Counted from the stretch's first letter, positions 32,854 through 42,930 are shown. The stretch: 64,000 nt of DNA from Andreprevotia chitinilytica DSM 18519 (GCF_000711875.1 NZ_JONM01000004.1:124001-188000); one strand, 5' to 3'. Notes: generated by a model not told the origin, from the sequence alone. Numbers and translations are program-made.

Positions 32854-35800
32854 ATGCCAGTCACCACACAAACTTCCGCGCCCCTCACCGCCGCCCAAGG
32901 ATTCGCAGTGCGCTCCAACTTCTTCCTTTCTGTCTGGTTCCGTTGCTGGGCCAGCGCCATCGTGCTCATGTTGTGCAGTTTCATCCCGGCACAGGCGGCC
33001 CAATTCGCCGAACCGGGCGCGTCGTTCTATCTGCTGGCCGATTCCGCTTTCGCCAGCAAGGACGAAGCCACCGTGCGGCTGGAAGCCGATACCGACGCCG
33101 CGAAGCGCTACGGCGGCGTGGATATGGTGGTGTATCGCGTGCCCGATGCGATGGCCTTTCTGAAGAAGCAGAAAGACCTGCACAAGCTCGACCTGAAAGG
33201 TGATTTCCGTGGCGATGGCGCGGCCAATGCCGCCGCCTTCCTGTGGGATGAGTGGTACGTGCGCTCCCGCCGTGCGTGGCAGCGCGTGTTCTCCTCAGAC
33301 AGCCGCACCGCAGTCACCAAGGCCGCGCCGGCCCTGAAAGCGCCGGCCCTGGGCCACCAGCAGCATATTTATAAAGCGGTGCGGCAATACAAGCTGCTGG
33401 ACGGCTTCGAGCTGGTCAGCGAATTCCGCTACCCCTTGCAGGTGGCCCAGCCGATCGATCCGAAGCAGGAAGCCCGCCTGCCCGGCAGCAGCAGCGAGTT
33501 CCTGCGCACCGTCTCCGGCAACGTGCGCATCCCGCTGGGCAAGCTCGCGCCGGGGCTGTACATCGTCGAAGGCTATATGGGCACCTATCGTGCGGTCACG
33601 CTGCTGTTCGTGTCGGATACGGTGTTGGTGACCAAGGTCTCCGGCGAACAGATGCTGGCGTGGACAGCACAAAAACAAACTGGCACGCCCGTCGCCAAGG
33701 CGGAGCTGGCGTGGAGCGACGGCAACGGCGTGCTCAAGTCCGGCAAGACCGATGAGCATGGCGTGCTGATCATGGAAAAGCGCGCCCCCGAGCAGAACAA
33801 TGTGTTCGGCGTCGATCCGCAAGGCGGCGTGTTCATCGCCGAGAACTTCTACTACCCGGCCGAGGTGTACAACGCCAAGCTGTACATGGTGACGGACCGC
33901 CCGCTCTACCGCCCCGGCGATACCGTGCAACTGGCGGTGCACGCCCGCGAATTCACCAGCGCCCGCAAATCGACCAAGATCAAGCCGGCTACCGGCACGC
34001 TGGCCCTGCGCGACCCGGCCGGCACCGATCTGCTGTCGCAAAGCATGTCGCTCAGCGAAGACGGCGGCGTAGCCAGCGTGGTCATTCCGGATAACGCCGT
34101 GGCCGGCGGTTACGATCTGCGGCTGAACTATCGCGGCAGCATCTACGCCGCGCCGATCCGCGTGGCCGAATACACCAAGCCGCATTACGACATCGAGCTG
34201 ACGCTGGATCGCGATGCCTACAAAGCCGGCGAAGCGCCCGGCGGCATCATCAAACTGCGGCAGGCCGACGGCAGCCCGGTCGGCAATGCCAGCGTGGATC
34301 TGATCCTGCGCAGCCAACGGCTGTCGATGGTCAATGGCGAACCGCAGTACCAGAGCGCTTTCCCGATCAAACTCAAGCAGGACACCATCACGCTGGACGC
34401 GCAGGGCCAAGCCCGTTTCACCCTGCCGGCGGCGACCGAGCCGAGCCGCTACGTGATCAAGGCCATCGCCAGTCAGGACGGCGCTTACCCGGTCAGCACC
34501 AGCCGCGAAATCCAGATCGGCAGCGCCCAGTCACGCTACCGCCTGCAGCCGGACAAGCTCTACACCGCCGAGAATGAGCCGCTGAAGGTGCAGCTAATGA
34601 GCGATTGGCCAGGGCAAAACCGCCCTGCCAAGTGGAGCGCCACCCGGCTGGAAGATCGCAGCCAGACCGGTAGAACCCTGGGTGGCACCATCACCGGCGA
34701 CACCTTCACCGCCAGCTTCGCCAAGGCCGGCAGCTACCAGATCAACGTGACCGATGCTGCCGGCGTGCAACTGGGCCAGCTCAGCCACAGCGTCACCGGC
34801 CCTAGCCTCAAGACCGCCCCCGGCGCGATCTCCATCCTGTTCGACCGTGAGCGTTATCAGGTCGGCGATACCGCCAATGTCACCCTCACCTTCCCCGAAG
34901 ACGTGAACGATGCCCTGCTCACCATCGAGCTGGAAAACGTCCAGCAAGTCGCAACGCTGCAAGCCGGCGCGGACTGGCTGAAAGCGGAGAAGATCAACGC
35001 CCGGCAATGGCGGCTGCGGCTGCCGGTGAGCAAGGATTACCAGCCCAACGTCACCTTCTCGGCCCTGTTCGTGAAGAACGGTGCGCACGTGTTCGCCAAC
35101 CGTGGCTTTGCCGTGGCGCAACCGGGTGTCGAGCTGGCGATCAAGCCGGATAAACCGGTGTACAAGCCGGGCGACACGGTCACGCTCAACATCAGCACCC
35201 GCATCGACGGCAAAGGCGCGCCGGCCCGGCTGAGCCTGGGCGTGGTCGACGAGATGGTTTACCTGCTGCAGCCGGAAATCACGCCGGAGATCAGCGACTT
35301 CTTCTACCACCCGCGCCGCGATGCGGTGCGCACCAGCGCCAGCCTCAATTTCTATGGCTACGATCTGGCGTTCTCGCCGCGTATCCGCGAGGACGACGGC
35401 ATGCGCTACAACAACCGTTCGCAGAAAATGCTGGTCCGCCCGCGCCGGGACAACATCGACACCGCCTACTGGAACGGCCAGCTCAAGACCGATGCCAACG
35501 GCCAGCTGCAGATCAAGTTCCGCATGCCGGATGCGCTCACCCGCTGGCGCATGACCGCCCGCGCCATCGACGACGACGGCGTGGTTGGCCAGCGCGTGGG
35601 CTACATCCAGTCCGATCTGCCGGCCTATCTGCAATGGAACGCCCCACAGCGCTACCGCGAAGGCGATGCCCCGGCGCTGACACTGGCGGTGCGCAACCAG
35701 GTGGACAAGGCCAGCTACACGCTGGTGGTACGCGCCGGCAACGGCCCGCAGCAGGAAAAGCCCCTGACGCTGCCACGCGGCACCAGCTACGTGGGCATCG

Positions 35801-37437
35801 ACCCCGGCCCGCTGCGCAACGCGCAACTGGTCGCCGAGCTGAAGCAGAACGGCAAGCTGATCGACCGGCTGATTACCGATCTGCACCTGCAATCCGCCAA
35901 CCCGGAACGCGGCGTCACGCAGCTGCTGACACTCAATCAGGGCGAGGCCAAGCTCAGCCTGCCGGCCGATGCCAGCCAGATTCGCCTGCGGCTGCTGGAT
36001 GGCGAAGGCGCGGCGCTGAGCAAGGTGATCGACCAGTTGATCGACTACCCCTACGGCTGCGTGGAGCAAACCGCCAGCCGCCTGCTGCCGCTCACGCTGG
36101 CGTGGGATCGCCTCAAGGATCAACCGGCACTGCAGCAGAACCTGCGCGCCAACATCGCCCAGGCCCGCCTGCGCCTGCTGCGCATGAGCGGCCCGGATGC
36201 CAACTTCAGCTGGTGGGGCGACGAAACCGCCGGCGATCCACTGCTGAGCGCTTACGCCCGTCTGGCCGAGCAACGCGCCGCCGTTGCGCTGGGCGTGCCG
36301 CGCCGGCTGGAGCAAGACAAATCCTTCCTGCAGCTCTACGCCAAGCAGGCCGCCACCATGCCGGTCGCGCAACAGGCGCTGACGTTGTGGCTGGCGCAGG
36401 AAAGCGGTCAGGCGATCCGCACGCCGCTGCAAGGGCTGCTCGGCCGCTTGAACCCGTTGCCCGCGCCCAAGGCAGACAGCAGCTACCAATCGCTGATGAA
36501 TACACCGGATTCGGGCTTAGGGCGTGCCACTGCATTTGCGCTGGCCGGCAAGCTGGCCGCCGTCCAGAAACTGCCACTGCCGCCGCAAACCGATGCCAAG
36601 GTGCAAGCCAGCATCGCCCTGCTGCAAAGCAGCCCGCAACCGTGGCTGCAAGCACTGGCGGGCTATGCCGGCGGCAAGAAAGGCGATAGCGCGGCGCTGC
36701 TCGGGCAGATCAGCGAAGACGCGCCGACGCTGGAACGCTCCCTCGCCCTGCTCTGGCTCGCCAGCGACAGCAAGCCGGCCAAATCCGGCATTGCGCTCAC
36801 TGGCAACTGGCGAGTTCAGGGCACGCGTAGTGGCGACAAGCAATGGCTATGGAGCGGCAAGCCGGAGGCCATCAGCCTCAAGGCCACCGGCGCACCGGAT
36901 ACGCTGCAGGCGGAACTGCGCTACACCACCGCCGCACCATCGACCGGCACGCTGCCAGTCAAAGTCACGCGCCGCCTGTACGAGCTACAACCGGCCGGGG
37001 ATGACGCCAGCTACACCGCCAGGAAACTGGAGTGGAACGCCAAGCTCTCCACGCAGCGGCTGTATCTGGACGAAATCGAACTGGAATCCGCCAAACCGCT
37101 CCGCTATGGCCTGATCGAAGCCGCGCTGCCGCCGGGTGCGCTGGTGGAAGAACAGCACTTCGGCCTGCATATCGCCAATCTGCCGGGCCAAGCCAGCTAC
37201 ACCGACAACGATGGCAACGAACAACCGCTGCTGCAGGTACAGCCGATGCAGGACATTCCACTCGGCTATGCCCAACCCGTCGCCCTGCTGGATGGCAAAG
37301 TCGTGCTGCGGCAGATCGTGCGCTTCACGCAGGGTGGCCGCTTCACCCTGCCGGCGGCGCGACTGTTCGGCATGTATGCGCCGCAGGATGTGGCCTACGA
37401 CAACGAGGGCAAGCCACGTGCGCTGGAAATCCGTTAA
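32854..37437 (+). CDS. yfaS: Bacterial alpha-2-macroglobulin with intact thioester motif
   Basis: 1527 residues, the size of E. coli YfaS (1534). An N-terminal signal region (SNFFLSVWFRCWASAIVLML, ending near AQA) leads to serial MG beta-sandwich domains, with VTDRPLYRPGDTVQLAVHAR (about 345) and KPVYKPGDTVTLNISTR (about 765) as MG signatures. The thioester domain holds YPYGCVEQTASRLL at about 1065-1078, Cys1069 being the thioester Cys. This traps attacking proteases by covalent capture in the periplasm. The ATG at 32854 lacks a ribosome site; a GTG at 32908, with AAGGA upstream, would give a cleaner signal peptide. It ends 20 bases inside the next gene. Confidence 0.95.
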   Translation: MPVTTQTSAPLTAAQGFAVRSNFFLSVWFRCWASAIVLMLCSFIPAQAAQFAEPGASFYLLADSAFASKDEATVRLEADTDAAKRYGGVDMVVYRVPDAMAFLKKQKDLHKLDLKGDFRGDGAANAAAFLWDEWYVRSRRAWQRVFSSDSRTAVTKAAPALKAPALGHQQHIYKAVRQYKLLDGFELVSEFRYPLQVAQPIDPKQEARLPGSSSEFLRTVSGNVRIPLGKLAPGLYIVEGYMGTYRAVTLLFVSDTVLVTKVSGEQMLAWTAQKQTGTPVAKAELAWSDGNGVLKSGKTDEHGVLIMEKRAPEQNNVFGVDPQGGVFIAENFYYPAEVYNAKLYMVTDRPLYRPGDTVQLAVHAREFTSARKSTKIKPATGTLALRDPAGTDLLSQSMSLSEDGGVASVVIPDNAVAGGYDLRLNYRGSIYAAPIRVAEYTKPHYDIELTLDRDAYKAGEAPGGIIKLRQADGSPVGNASVDLILRSQRLSMVNGEPQYQSAFPIKLKQDTITLDAQGQARFTLPAATEPSRYVIKAIASQDGAYPVSTSREIQIGSAQSRYRLQPDKLYTAENEPLKVQLMSDWPGQNRPAKWSATRLEDRSQTGRTLGGTITGDTFTASFAKAGSYQINVTDAAGVQLGQLSHSVTGPSLKTAPGAISILFDRERYQVGDTANVTLTFPEDVNDALLTIELENVQQVATLQAGADWLKAEKINARQWRLRLPVSKDYQPNVTFSALFVKNGAHVFANRGFAVAQPGVELAIKPDKPVYKPGDTVTLNISTRIDGKGAPARLSLGVVDEMVYLLQPEITPEISDFFYHPRRDAVRTSASLNFYGYDLAFSPRIREDDGMRYNNRSQKMLVRPRRDNIDTAYWNGQLKTDANGQLQIKFRMPDALTRWRMTARAIDDDGVVGQRVGYIQSDLPAYLQWNAPQRYREGDAPALTLAVRNQVDKASYTLVVRAGNGPQQEKPLTLPRGTSYVGIDPGPLRNAQLVAELKQNGKLIDRLITDLHLQSANPERGVTQLLTLNQGEAKLSLPADASQIRLRLLDGEGAALSKVIDQLIDYPYGCVEQTASRLLPLTLAWDRLKDQPALQQNLRANIAQARLRLLRMSGPDANFSWWGDETAGDPLLSAYARLAEQRAAVALGVPRRLEQDKSFLQLYAKQAATMPVAQQALTLWLAQESGQAIRTPLQGLLGRLNPLPAPKADSSYQSLMNTPDSGLGRATAFALAGKLAAVQKLPLPPQTDAKVQASIALLQSSPQPWLQALAGYAGGKKGDSAALLGQISEDAPTLERSLALLWLASDSKPAKSGIALTGNWRVQGTRSGDKQWLWSGKPEAISLKATGAPDTLQAELRYTTAAPSTGTLPVKVTRRLYELQPAGDDASYTARKLEWNAKLSTQRLYLDEIELESAKPLRYGLIEAALPPGALVEEQHFGLHIANLPGQASYTDNDGNEQPLLQVQPMQDIPLGYAQPVALLDGKVVLRQIVRFTQGGRFTLPAARLFGMYAPQDVAYDNEGKPRALEIR

Positions 37438-37798
37438 CCGTTTTGTCGTACTCGCCGCCGCACTGATCGCAGCCCAGGCCGGCGCAGCCAGCCGGCCCTG
37501 CACCCCCGCGCCGGAGATCAGCGCCCGGCTGGCGGAACTGGCCCGGCAATGGCAACCACGCCTGCAGCAAGAAGCTGGCTACGCGCCGGTCGGGCCGGTA
37601 ACCGTCTGCCTGATCAGTCACGGCCGGCCGTTTGCCGACAAGGTGCTGCAACGCGTTTACGTCCGCCCCCTCACCAGCCTCGACGCCCAGATCACTCTTG
37701 CACACGAATACCTGCACCTCGCCTTTGCTCATCATCCGCATGGTGATGACGAGGTCTGGGTCGAATCGCTGGCACGCCAACTGGTAGAACAACCATGA
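37418..37798 (+). CDS. yfaQ: Minimal YfaQ (DUF2300)-like secreted protein with HExxH
   Basis: 126 residues. It occupies the place of yfaQ in the operon, but E. coli YfaQ is about 550. It starts at GTG 37418, overlapping yfaS by 20 bases, with a signal peptide (NRFVVLAAALIAAQAGAA). The mature part of about 100 residues ends with RVYVRPLTSLDAQITLAHEY, LHLAFAHHPHGDDEVWVESL. H96-E97-x-x-H100 forms an HExxH zinc-protease-like motif, with a Glu at 112 as possible third ligand. It resembles the C-terminal end of YfaQ alone. The stop overlaps the yfaP start by four bases, so it is clearly a translated gene, not decay debris. Confidence 0.75.
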   Translation: MRWKSVNRFVVLAAALIAAQAGAASRPCTPAPEISARLAELARQWQPRLQQEAGYAPVGPVTVCLISHGRPFADKVLQRVYVRPLTSLDAQITLAHEYLHLAFAHHPHGDDEVWVESLARQLVEQP

Positions 37799-38589
37799 AC
37801 ACATCCCTGCCCCTGCTTGCCAGCCTGCTGCTCGTCGCAACCGCCGCCGTCGCAGACGACGGGCTGCAACTGGATCAGCCCACCAGCGGCTGGCGCAACA
37901 CGTCCGGCAAGACCGAGCGCTACACGCAAGCCGTCACTTACCCGGCCAACTTCGTCAACACGCCAGCCGGGCAAAGCCAGCTGGCGCTGATTCGCGGCCA
38001 CATCGGCCGTCACCCGAAAACCGACGACAAAGGCAAAAACATCGAGCAACCGTATCGCCTGCTGGTCAACGGCGTGCCGATGCCGCTGCGCATCGACGAA
38101 GACGGCAGCTTCTCGCGCCCGTATTCATTCGGCAGCGGCAGCAACAGCGTGGAAATCCACAGCCCGGACGGCAAAGAAAGCGCCAGCGCGCAGTTCTACG
38201 ACAGCAACAAGGACAAAGTGCAGCCCAAGCTGCGCGTGGTGCTGTCCTGGAGCACCAACGACACCGATCTGGACCTGCACGTGGTCAGCCCGGATGGTCA
38301 GCACTGCTATTACGGCAATCGGGTAGTGAAGAACGGCGGCGCGCTCGATGTGGACGTCACCAGCGGCTATGGCCCGGAAATCTACGCCAACCCCAGCCCG
38401 CCGCCCGGGCGCTATCTGGTCTACGTCAATTACTACGGCGGTTATGGTCGCTCGCAAAATGACATCACCATCGCGCAGGTCAGCATCATCAGCAATGAAA
38501 ACACCCTGCACGAAAAGCAGCAGCTGGTGCGCGTCCCGATGCGCCGGCCGGGGGAATTGACGCTGGTGGGGAGTTTTGTTTATCCGTAG
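37795..38589 (+). CDS. yfaP: DUF2135 protein, macroglobulin operon
   Basis: 264 residues with a signal peptide ending near AVA. The DUF2135 domain covers the C-terminal half: KLRVVLSWSTNDTDLDLHVV, SPDGQHCYYGNR, the GALDVDVTSGYGPEIY block and the GRYLVYVNYYGGYG strand. It is the terminal gene of the yfaATSQP-type operon, followed 26 bases on by a strong terminator. It is predicted periplasmic; it may bind or position the macroglobulin. The D-x-D-x-D-L-H pattern suggests a calcium- or ligand-binding loop. Confidence 0.92.
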   Translation: MNTSLPLLASLLLVATAAVADDGLQLDQPTSGWRNTSGKTERYTQAVTYPANFVNTPAGQSQLALIRGHIGRHPKTDDKGKNIEQPYRLLVNGVPMPLRIDEDGSFSRPYSFGSGSNSVEIHSPDGKESASAQFYDSNKDKVQPKLRVVLSWSTNDTDLDLHVVSPDGQHCYYGNRVVKNGGALDVDVTSGYGPEIYANPSPPPGRYLVYVNYYGGYGRSQNDITIAQVSIISNENTLHEKQQLVRVPMRRPGELTLVGSFVYP

Positions 38590-38615
38590 GAGTGACAAGC
38601 CGCTTCACTTAAAGC

Positions 38616-38654
38616 AAAAGCACCGCTCTCCATTTAGGAAACGCGGTGCTTTTT
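38616..38654 (+). terminator. Terminator of the macroglobulin operon
   Basis: AAAAGCACCGC / GCGGTGCTTTTT form an 11-bp stem around a 16-base loop, ending in a T-run, 26 bases after the yfaP stop. Confidence 0.8.
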
Positions 38655-38671
38655 CCGTCTGGCAGGCCATT

Positions 38672-38741
38672 GTAGGAGCGAGCTTGCTCGCGATGGCGAT
38701 GGTGAATGAAACAGTGCTATCGCGAGCAAGCTCGCTCCTAC
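38672..38741. repeat. REP-like inverted pair, copy 4
   Basis: 70 bp with the same two 23-bp GTAGGAGCGAGC arms and a different 24-base centre (GGCGATGGTGAATGAAACAG region). It lies directly after the operon terminator. Confidence 0.9.
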
Positions 38742-38771
38742 AGAAGGTCGCTTCGCAAGTCCGGCAGCCAC

Positions 38772-38852
38772 GTAGGTTGGATTGAGCATAGCGAAGCCGA
38801 ACATATCGCAGCGTCACCATTGTTGGGCTTCATTTCATTCAACCCAACCTAC
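38772..38852. repeat. GTAGGTTGG palindromic repeat
   Basis: GTAGGTTGGATTGAGC at the left is matched imperfectly by TTCAACCCAACCTAC at the right, with an AGCGAAGCCGAAC / GTTGGGCTTC inner region. Repeats of this appearance are widespread in proteobacteria. It fills the rest of the gap between the REP copy and yhfG. Confidence 0.75.
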
Positions 38853-38888
38853 AAGTGTCGCCGCACGGCCCTTCGCCATACTTATCGA

Positions 38889-39065
38889 TCACGGCTTTTG
38901 TGTGTATTTCAGTACCAGCTGCGCCTTGGCGATCGACAGTTCAGCACTGTTAACCACACGCGCAGTCGATGGCGCATAGCCTTCCAGTTGCAGGCTGGCG
39001 TTGTAGTTTGCCAACCGGGTTTGTGCGACGTAAGCACTTTTGAGTTTGTTGGGCGATTTGGGCAT
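38889..39065 (-). CDS. yhfG: Orphan YhfG family protein (Fic antitoxin-like)
   Basis: 58 residues. The segment KSAYVAQTRLANYNASLQLE, with GY following, matches the YhfG (DUF2559) pattern of a basic helix ending in N-ASL-LEG. In E. coli YhfG lies beside fic and inhibits the Fic AMP-transferase. Here no fic gene is adjacent: metH lies upstream on the same strand, ending 61 bases away. The ATG at 39065 gives the usual length; one at 39089 is also in frame. Probably monocistronic or a metH read-through. Confidence 0.65.
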   Translation of the reverse strand: MPKSPNKLKSAYVAQTRLANYNASLQLEGYAPSTARVVNSAELSIAKAQLVLKYTQKP

Positions 39066-39126
39066 TTCGCTGCCCCACTCAAGGATCATTTCAATATATC
39101 AGCCGCGCCAAAAGGCGCGGCGATCA

Positions 39127-42100
39127 TCACGCGTTGTACCCCAGATTCGGCGCCAGATCGCGCTCGGCTTGCACCACGCTCACGCCACGCCGCTTGGCGT
39201 ATTCCTCGACCTGATCCTTGTTCACCTTGCCCACCGCAAAGTACTGCGATTGCGGGTGGCTGAAGTAGAAACCGCTGACCGCCGCGGTCGGCAGCATGGC
39301 GTAGCCTTCGGTCAGGAGCATGCCGATGCTGTTGGCGTCGAGAATCTCGAACAAACCCGTCTTGGCGGTGTGGTCCGGGCAGGCGGGGTAGCCGGGTGCC
39401 GGGCGGATGCCGCTGTATTTCTCGTCGGTGAGATCATCTACGCTTAGCTGCTCGTCGGCGGCGTAGCCCCACAGTTCCTTGCGAACTTTCTCGTGCATGT
39501 ATTCAGCAAAGGCTTCGGCGAAGCGGTCGGCCAGCGCCTTGACCATGATGGCGCTGTAGTCGTCGTTGGCTTTTTCGAAGCGTTCCACGTGCGGGTCGAT
39601 GCCGATGCCACCGGTGACGGCGAATGCGCCCAGATAGTCCGTTTGGCCGGATTCCTTGGGGGCAACGAAGTCAGCCAGACACCAGTTGGGCTTGCCGGCC
39701 GCCTTGATGTTTTGCTGGCGCAGGTTGTGCCAGGTCATCAGCGTGTTGCCGGTGGCCGGGTCGTAGATTTCGATGTCTTCGCCGTTCACGCTGTTGGCCG
39801 GGAACAGGCCGACGACGCCGTTGGCGCTGACCCACGCGCCGGCGATCATTTCCTTGAGCATCTTTTGCGCATCGGCGAACAGGGCGCGGGCGGATTCACC
39901 GACGACGGCGTCATCGAGAATCTTCGGATACTTGCCGAACAGCTCCCAGGCGTTAAAGAACGGGCTCCAGTCGATATATGGCGCGATGTCTTGCAGCGGC
40001 ACGTTTTCGAACTTGAATACGCCGAGCTGCTTGGGCTTGGGCGGGATGTAGCTGGCCCAGTCGAATTCGCCTTCCGGTTTGAAACGGTTGTCTCGCGCGG
40101 CAGCGATGGACAGGAACTTGGTCTTGTCCTTGTTGGCGTGGATGGTGCGGATGTTGTCGTATTCGGCGCGCACCTTTTGCACGAAGTCCGGCTTGAGTTC
40201 ATCGCTGAGCAGGTTGGAGCACACGCCGACGGCGCGGGAGGCATCCGGCACGTAGATCACGTTGCCGCTCGGATAATTCGGCTCGATCTTCACGGCGGTG
40301 TGTACTTTGGAGGTGGTCGCGCCGCCGATCAGCAGCGGAATATCGAAACCTTGCCGTTCCATTTCCTTGGCGACGTGGGCCATTTCTTCGAGCGATGGGG
40401 TAATCAGGCCGGATAGCCCAATGATGTCCGCGCCGATTTCGCGGGCGGTATCGAGAATCTTCTGCGCCGGCACCATCACGCCCAGATCGGTGACCTGATA
40501 GTTGTTGCAACGCAGGACAACGCCGACGATGTTCTTGCCGATGTCGTGCACATCGCCTTTCACCGTCGCCATCACGATCTTGCCCTTGGCTGGCGCATCG
40601 GCCAGACCCATGCGGATCTTTTCTTCTTCGATGAAGGGTTCGAGGTGGGCCACAGCGGCTTTCATCACGCGGGCGGATTTGACCACTTGCGGCAGGAACA
40701 TCTTGCCGGCGCCGAACAGATCGCCAACGTGGTTCATGCCGGTCATCAGCGGGCCTTCGATCACGTGGATCGGGCGCTCGGCGGCCAGCCGCGCTTCTTC
40801 GGTGTCTTCAACGATGAAGGTGGTGATGCCTTTGACGAGGGCATGGGTGATGCGCTCTTGCAGGCTGCCGTTGCGCCAGCTCAAGTCCTCGCCCTTGGCT
40901 TGGTTGGCATCGCCACGGAAGGATTCGGCGAGGGTAATCAGGGCTTCGGTAGCAGCGAGCGGGTCCGGGCCTGCATCGCGCATCAACACCACATCTTCAA
41001 TGCGGTCGCGCAATTCGGCCGGCACTTCCTCGTACACTTCCAGCGCGCCGGCGTTGACGATGCCCATGGTCATGCCGCGCTGGATGGCGTGGTAAAGGAA
41101 CACGGCGTGGATCGCTTCGCGCACCTTGTTGTTGCCGCGGAACGAGAACGACACGTTGGACACACCGCCGGAAATCTTGGCGTGCGGCAGGTTCTGCTTG
41201 ATCCAGCCGGTGGCTTCGATGAAATCGAGACCGTAGCGGGCGTGTTCTTCGATACCGGTAGCAACGGCGAAAATGTTCGGGTCGAAGATGATGTCCGCCG
41301 GCGGGAAGCCGACTTCATCGACCAGAATGCGGTAGCTCTTTTCGCAGATTTCGATCTTGCGGGCATAGGTGTCGGCTTGGCCGACTTCGTCGAACGCCAT
41401 CACGATCACCGCCGCGCCATAGCGGCGCAGCAGGCGGGCCTGTTCGATGAATTTATCGACGCCTTCCTTCATCGAGATCGAATTGACGATGCACTTGCCC
41501 TGCACGCATTTCAGGCCGGCTTCGATCACGTCCCACTTGGACGAGTCGATCATGATCGGCACGCGGCTGATGTCCGGCTCGGCGGCGATCAGGTTAAGGA
41601 AGGTGACCATGGCCTTGTGGGCGTCCAGCATGCCCTCGTCCATGTTGATGTCGATGATCTGCGCGCCGGCTTCGACCTGCTGGCGGGCGACGTCCAGCGC
41701 GGCCGGGTAATCGCCGGCCAGGATCAGCCGCGCGAACGCCTTGGAGCCGGTGACGTTGGTGCGCTCGCCCACGTTCACGAACAGGTCGCTGTCGCCGATG
41801 TTGAACGGCTCCAGACCGGACAGGCGGCATTTGGGTTCGATCTCGGGCAGACGGCGCGGGGGGAGGTCTTTCACCGCCGCGTAGATGGCGGCGATATGGT
41901 CCGGCGTGGTACCGCAGCAGCCGCCGACGATGTTGATCAGGCCGGATTCGGCCCATTCCTTCACGTTGACCGCCATTTCTTCAGGGCCAAGGTCGTAGCC
42001 GCCGAAGGCATTCGGCAGGCCGGCGTTGGCGTGGACGGAGACGAAGGTGTCGGAAATGCGCGCCATTTCTTCCACGTACGGGCGCAGCAGATCGGGGCCA

Positions 42101-42861
42101 AGCGCGCAGTTCAGGCCGAAAGAAATCGCATCGGCGTGATGCAGCGAGTTGTAGAACGCCTCGGTGGTCTGGCCGGTGAGAGTGCGGCCGGATTGGTCGG
42201 TGATGGTGCCGGAGACCATGATCGGCAAGCGTTCGGTTTCCGGGTGATCGTCGAAGTATTTGTGGATCGCGAACACCGCCGCTTTGGCGTTGAGCGTGTC
42301 GAAGATGGTCTCGACCAGCAGCAGGTCCGCGCCGCCTTTGACGAGGCCATCGATGGCTTCGAGGTAGCTGGTGACCAGCGCATCGAAGGTCACGTTGCGA
42401 TAGCCGGGGTCGTTCACATCCGGGCTGATCGAGCAGGTGCGGTTGGTGGGGCCGAGCACGCCGGCGCAGAAGCGCGGCTTGTCGGGGGTGGCGGCGGTCT
42501 GCGCCACGCACAGGTCTTTCACCAGCTTGGCGGCAGCGAAATTCAGCTCCCACACCAGCGATTCCATTTCGTAATCGGCCATCGCGATGGAGGTGCCGTT
42601 GAAGCTGTTGGTCTCGATGATATCCGCGCCGGCATCGAGGTATTGCTGGTGGATGGCGGCGATGATCTGCGGCTGGGTCAGCACCAGCAGGTCGTTGTTA
42701 CCCTTCACGTCGCACTGCCAATCGGCAAAACGCTCGCCCCGGTAAGCCGCTTCGTCCAGCTTGTATTGCTGGATCATCGTGCCCATACCGCCGTCCAGAA
42801 TCAGGATGCGGTCATTGAGCAGGGATTGGATGTATTCGAAACGCGGGGTGGGGCGGGTCAT
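39127..42861 (-). CDS. metH: Cobalamin-dependent methionine synthase
   Basis: 1244 residues, full length. In order: homocysteine domain with DGGMGTMIQ and the zinc cysteines ([10 protein letters not shown] near 315); folate domain ([14 protein letters not shown] near 365); cobalamin domain with the cap helices and the lower-axial His of [14 protein letters not shown] (near 770); and the C-terminal SAM reactivation domain ([13 protein letters not shown] near 1150). It methylates homocysteine using methyl-THF. A GGAA site precedes the ATG. The upstream AT-rich palindrome is a candidate regulator site. No cobalamin riboswitch is evident. Confidence 0.98.
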   Translation of the reverse strand: MTRPTPRFEYIQSLLNDRILILDGGMGTMIQQYKLDEAAYRGERFADWQCDVKGNNDLLVLTQPQIIAAIHQQYLDAGADIIETNSFNGTSIAMADYEMESLVWELNFAAAKLVKDLCVAQTAATPDKPRFCAGVLGPTNRTCSISPDVNDPGYRNVTFDALVTSYLEAIDGLVKGGADLLLVETIFDTLNAKAAVFAIHKYFDDHPETERLPIMVSGTITDQSGRTLTGQTTEAFYNSLHHADAISFGLNCALGPDLLRPYVEEMARISDTFVSVHANAGLPNAFGGYDLGPEEMAVNVKEWAESGLINIVGGCCGTTPDHIAAIYAAVKDLPPRRLPEIEPKCRLSGLEPFNIGDSDLFVNVGERTNVTGSKAFARLILAGDYPAALDVARQQVEAGAQIIDINMDEGMLDAHKAMVTFLNLIAAEPDISRVPIMIDSSKWDVIEAGLKCVQGKCIVNSISMKEGVDKFIEQARLLRRYGAAVIVMAFDEVGQADTYARKIEICEKSYRILVDEVGFPPADIIFDPNIFAVATGIEEHARYGLDFIEATGWIKQNLPHAKISGGVSNVSFSFRGNNKVREAIHAVFLYHAIQRGMTMGIVNAGALEVYEEVPAELRDRIEDVVLMRDAGPDPLAATEALITLAESFRGDANQAKGEDLSWRNGSLQERITHALVKGITTFIVEDTEEARLAAERPIHVIEGPLMTGMNHVGDLFGAGKMFLPQVVKSARVMKAAVAHLEPFIEEEKIRMGLADAPAKGKIVMATVKGDVHDIGKNIVGVVLRCNNYQVTDLGVMVPAQKILDTAREIGADIIGLSGLITPSLEEMAHVAKEMERQGFDIPLLIGGATTSKVHTAVKIEPNYPSGNVIYVPDASRAVGVCSNLLSDELKPDFVQKVRAEYDNIRTIHANKDKTKFLSIAAARDNRFKPEGEFDWASYIPPKPKQLGVFKFENVPLQDIAPYIDWSPFFNAWELFGKYPKILDDAVVGESARALFADAQKMLKEMIAGAWVSANGVVGLFPANSVNGEDIEIYDPATGNTLMTWHNLRQQNIKAAGKPNWCLADFVAPKESGQTDYLGAFAVTGGIGIDPHVERFEKANDDYSAIMVKALADRFAEAFAEYMHEKVRKELWGYAADEQLSVDDLTDEKYSGIRPAPGYPACPDHTAKTGLFEILDANSIGMLLTEGYAMLPTAAVSGFYFSHPQSQYFAVGKVNKDQVEEYAKRRGVSVVQAERDLAPNLGYNA

Positions 42862-42897
42862 GGGTAATTCCAGTAGCGAGCCGGGGTGCCAGGCGAA

Positions 42898-42930
42898 TTT
42901 ATCTTTTGGATAAATTTATCAAAAGATAAA
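42898..42930. promoter_or_regulatory. AT-rich palindrome upstream of metH
   Basis: TTTATCTTTTG at 42898 and CAAAAGATAAA at 42920 are exact 11-bp complements flanking an AT-rich centre that itself contains GATAAATTTATC. It starts 37 bases upstream of the metH ATG, where a repressor would act. It is not a MetJ box (AGACGTCT) nor an obvious MetR site. An ArsR-type regulator such as SahR is a possibility, not shown. Confidence 0.6.

Noticed and set aside
34594-36489. Long open frame (about 630 codons) on the minus strand inside yfaS
   Set aside because: It is antisense to strongly recognisable macroglobulin coding sequence, has no family resemblance, and arises from GC-rich codon bias.
40546-42867. 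Open frame of about 770 codons on the plus strand opposite metH
   Set aside because: It lies entirely antisense to MetH catalytic domains; composition is that of a shadow frame (His/Arg/Gly-rich) with no ribosome site.
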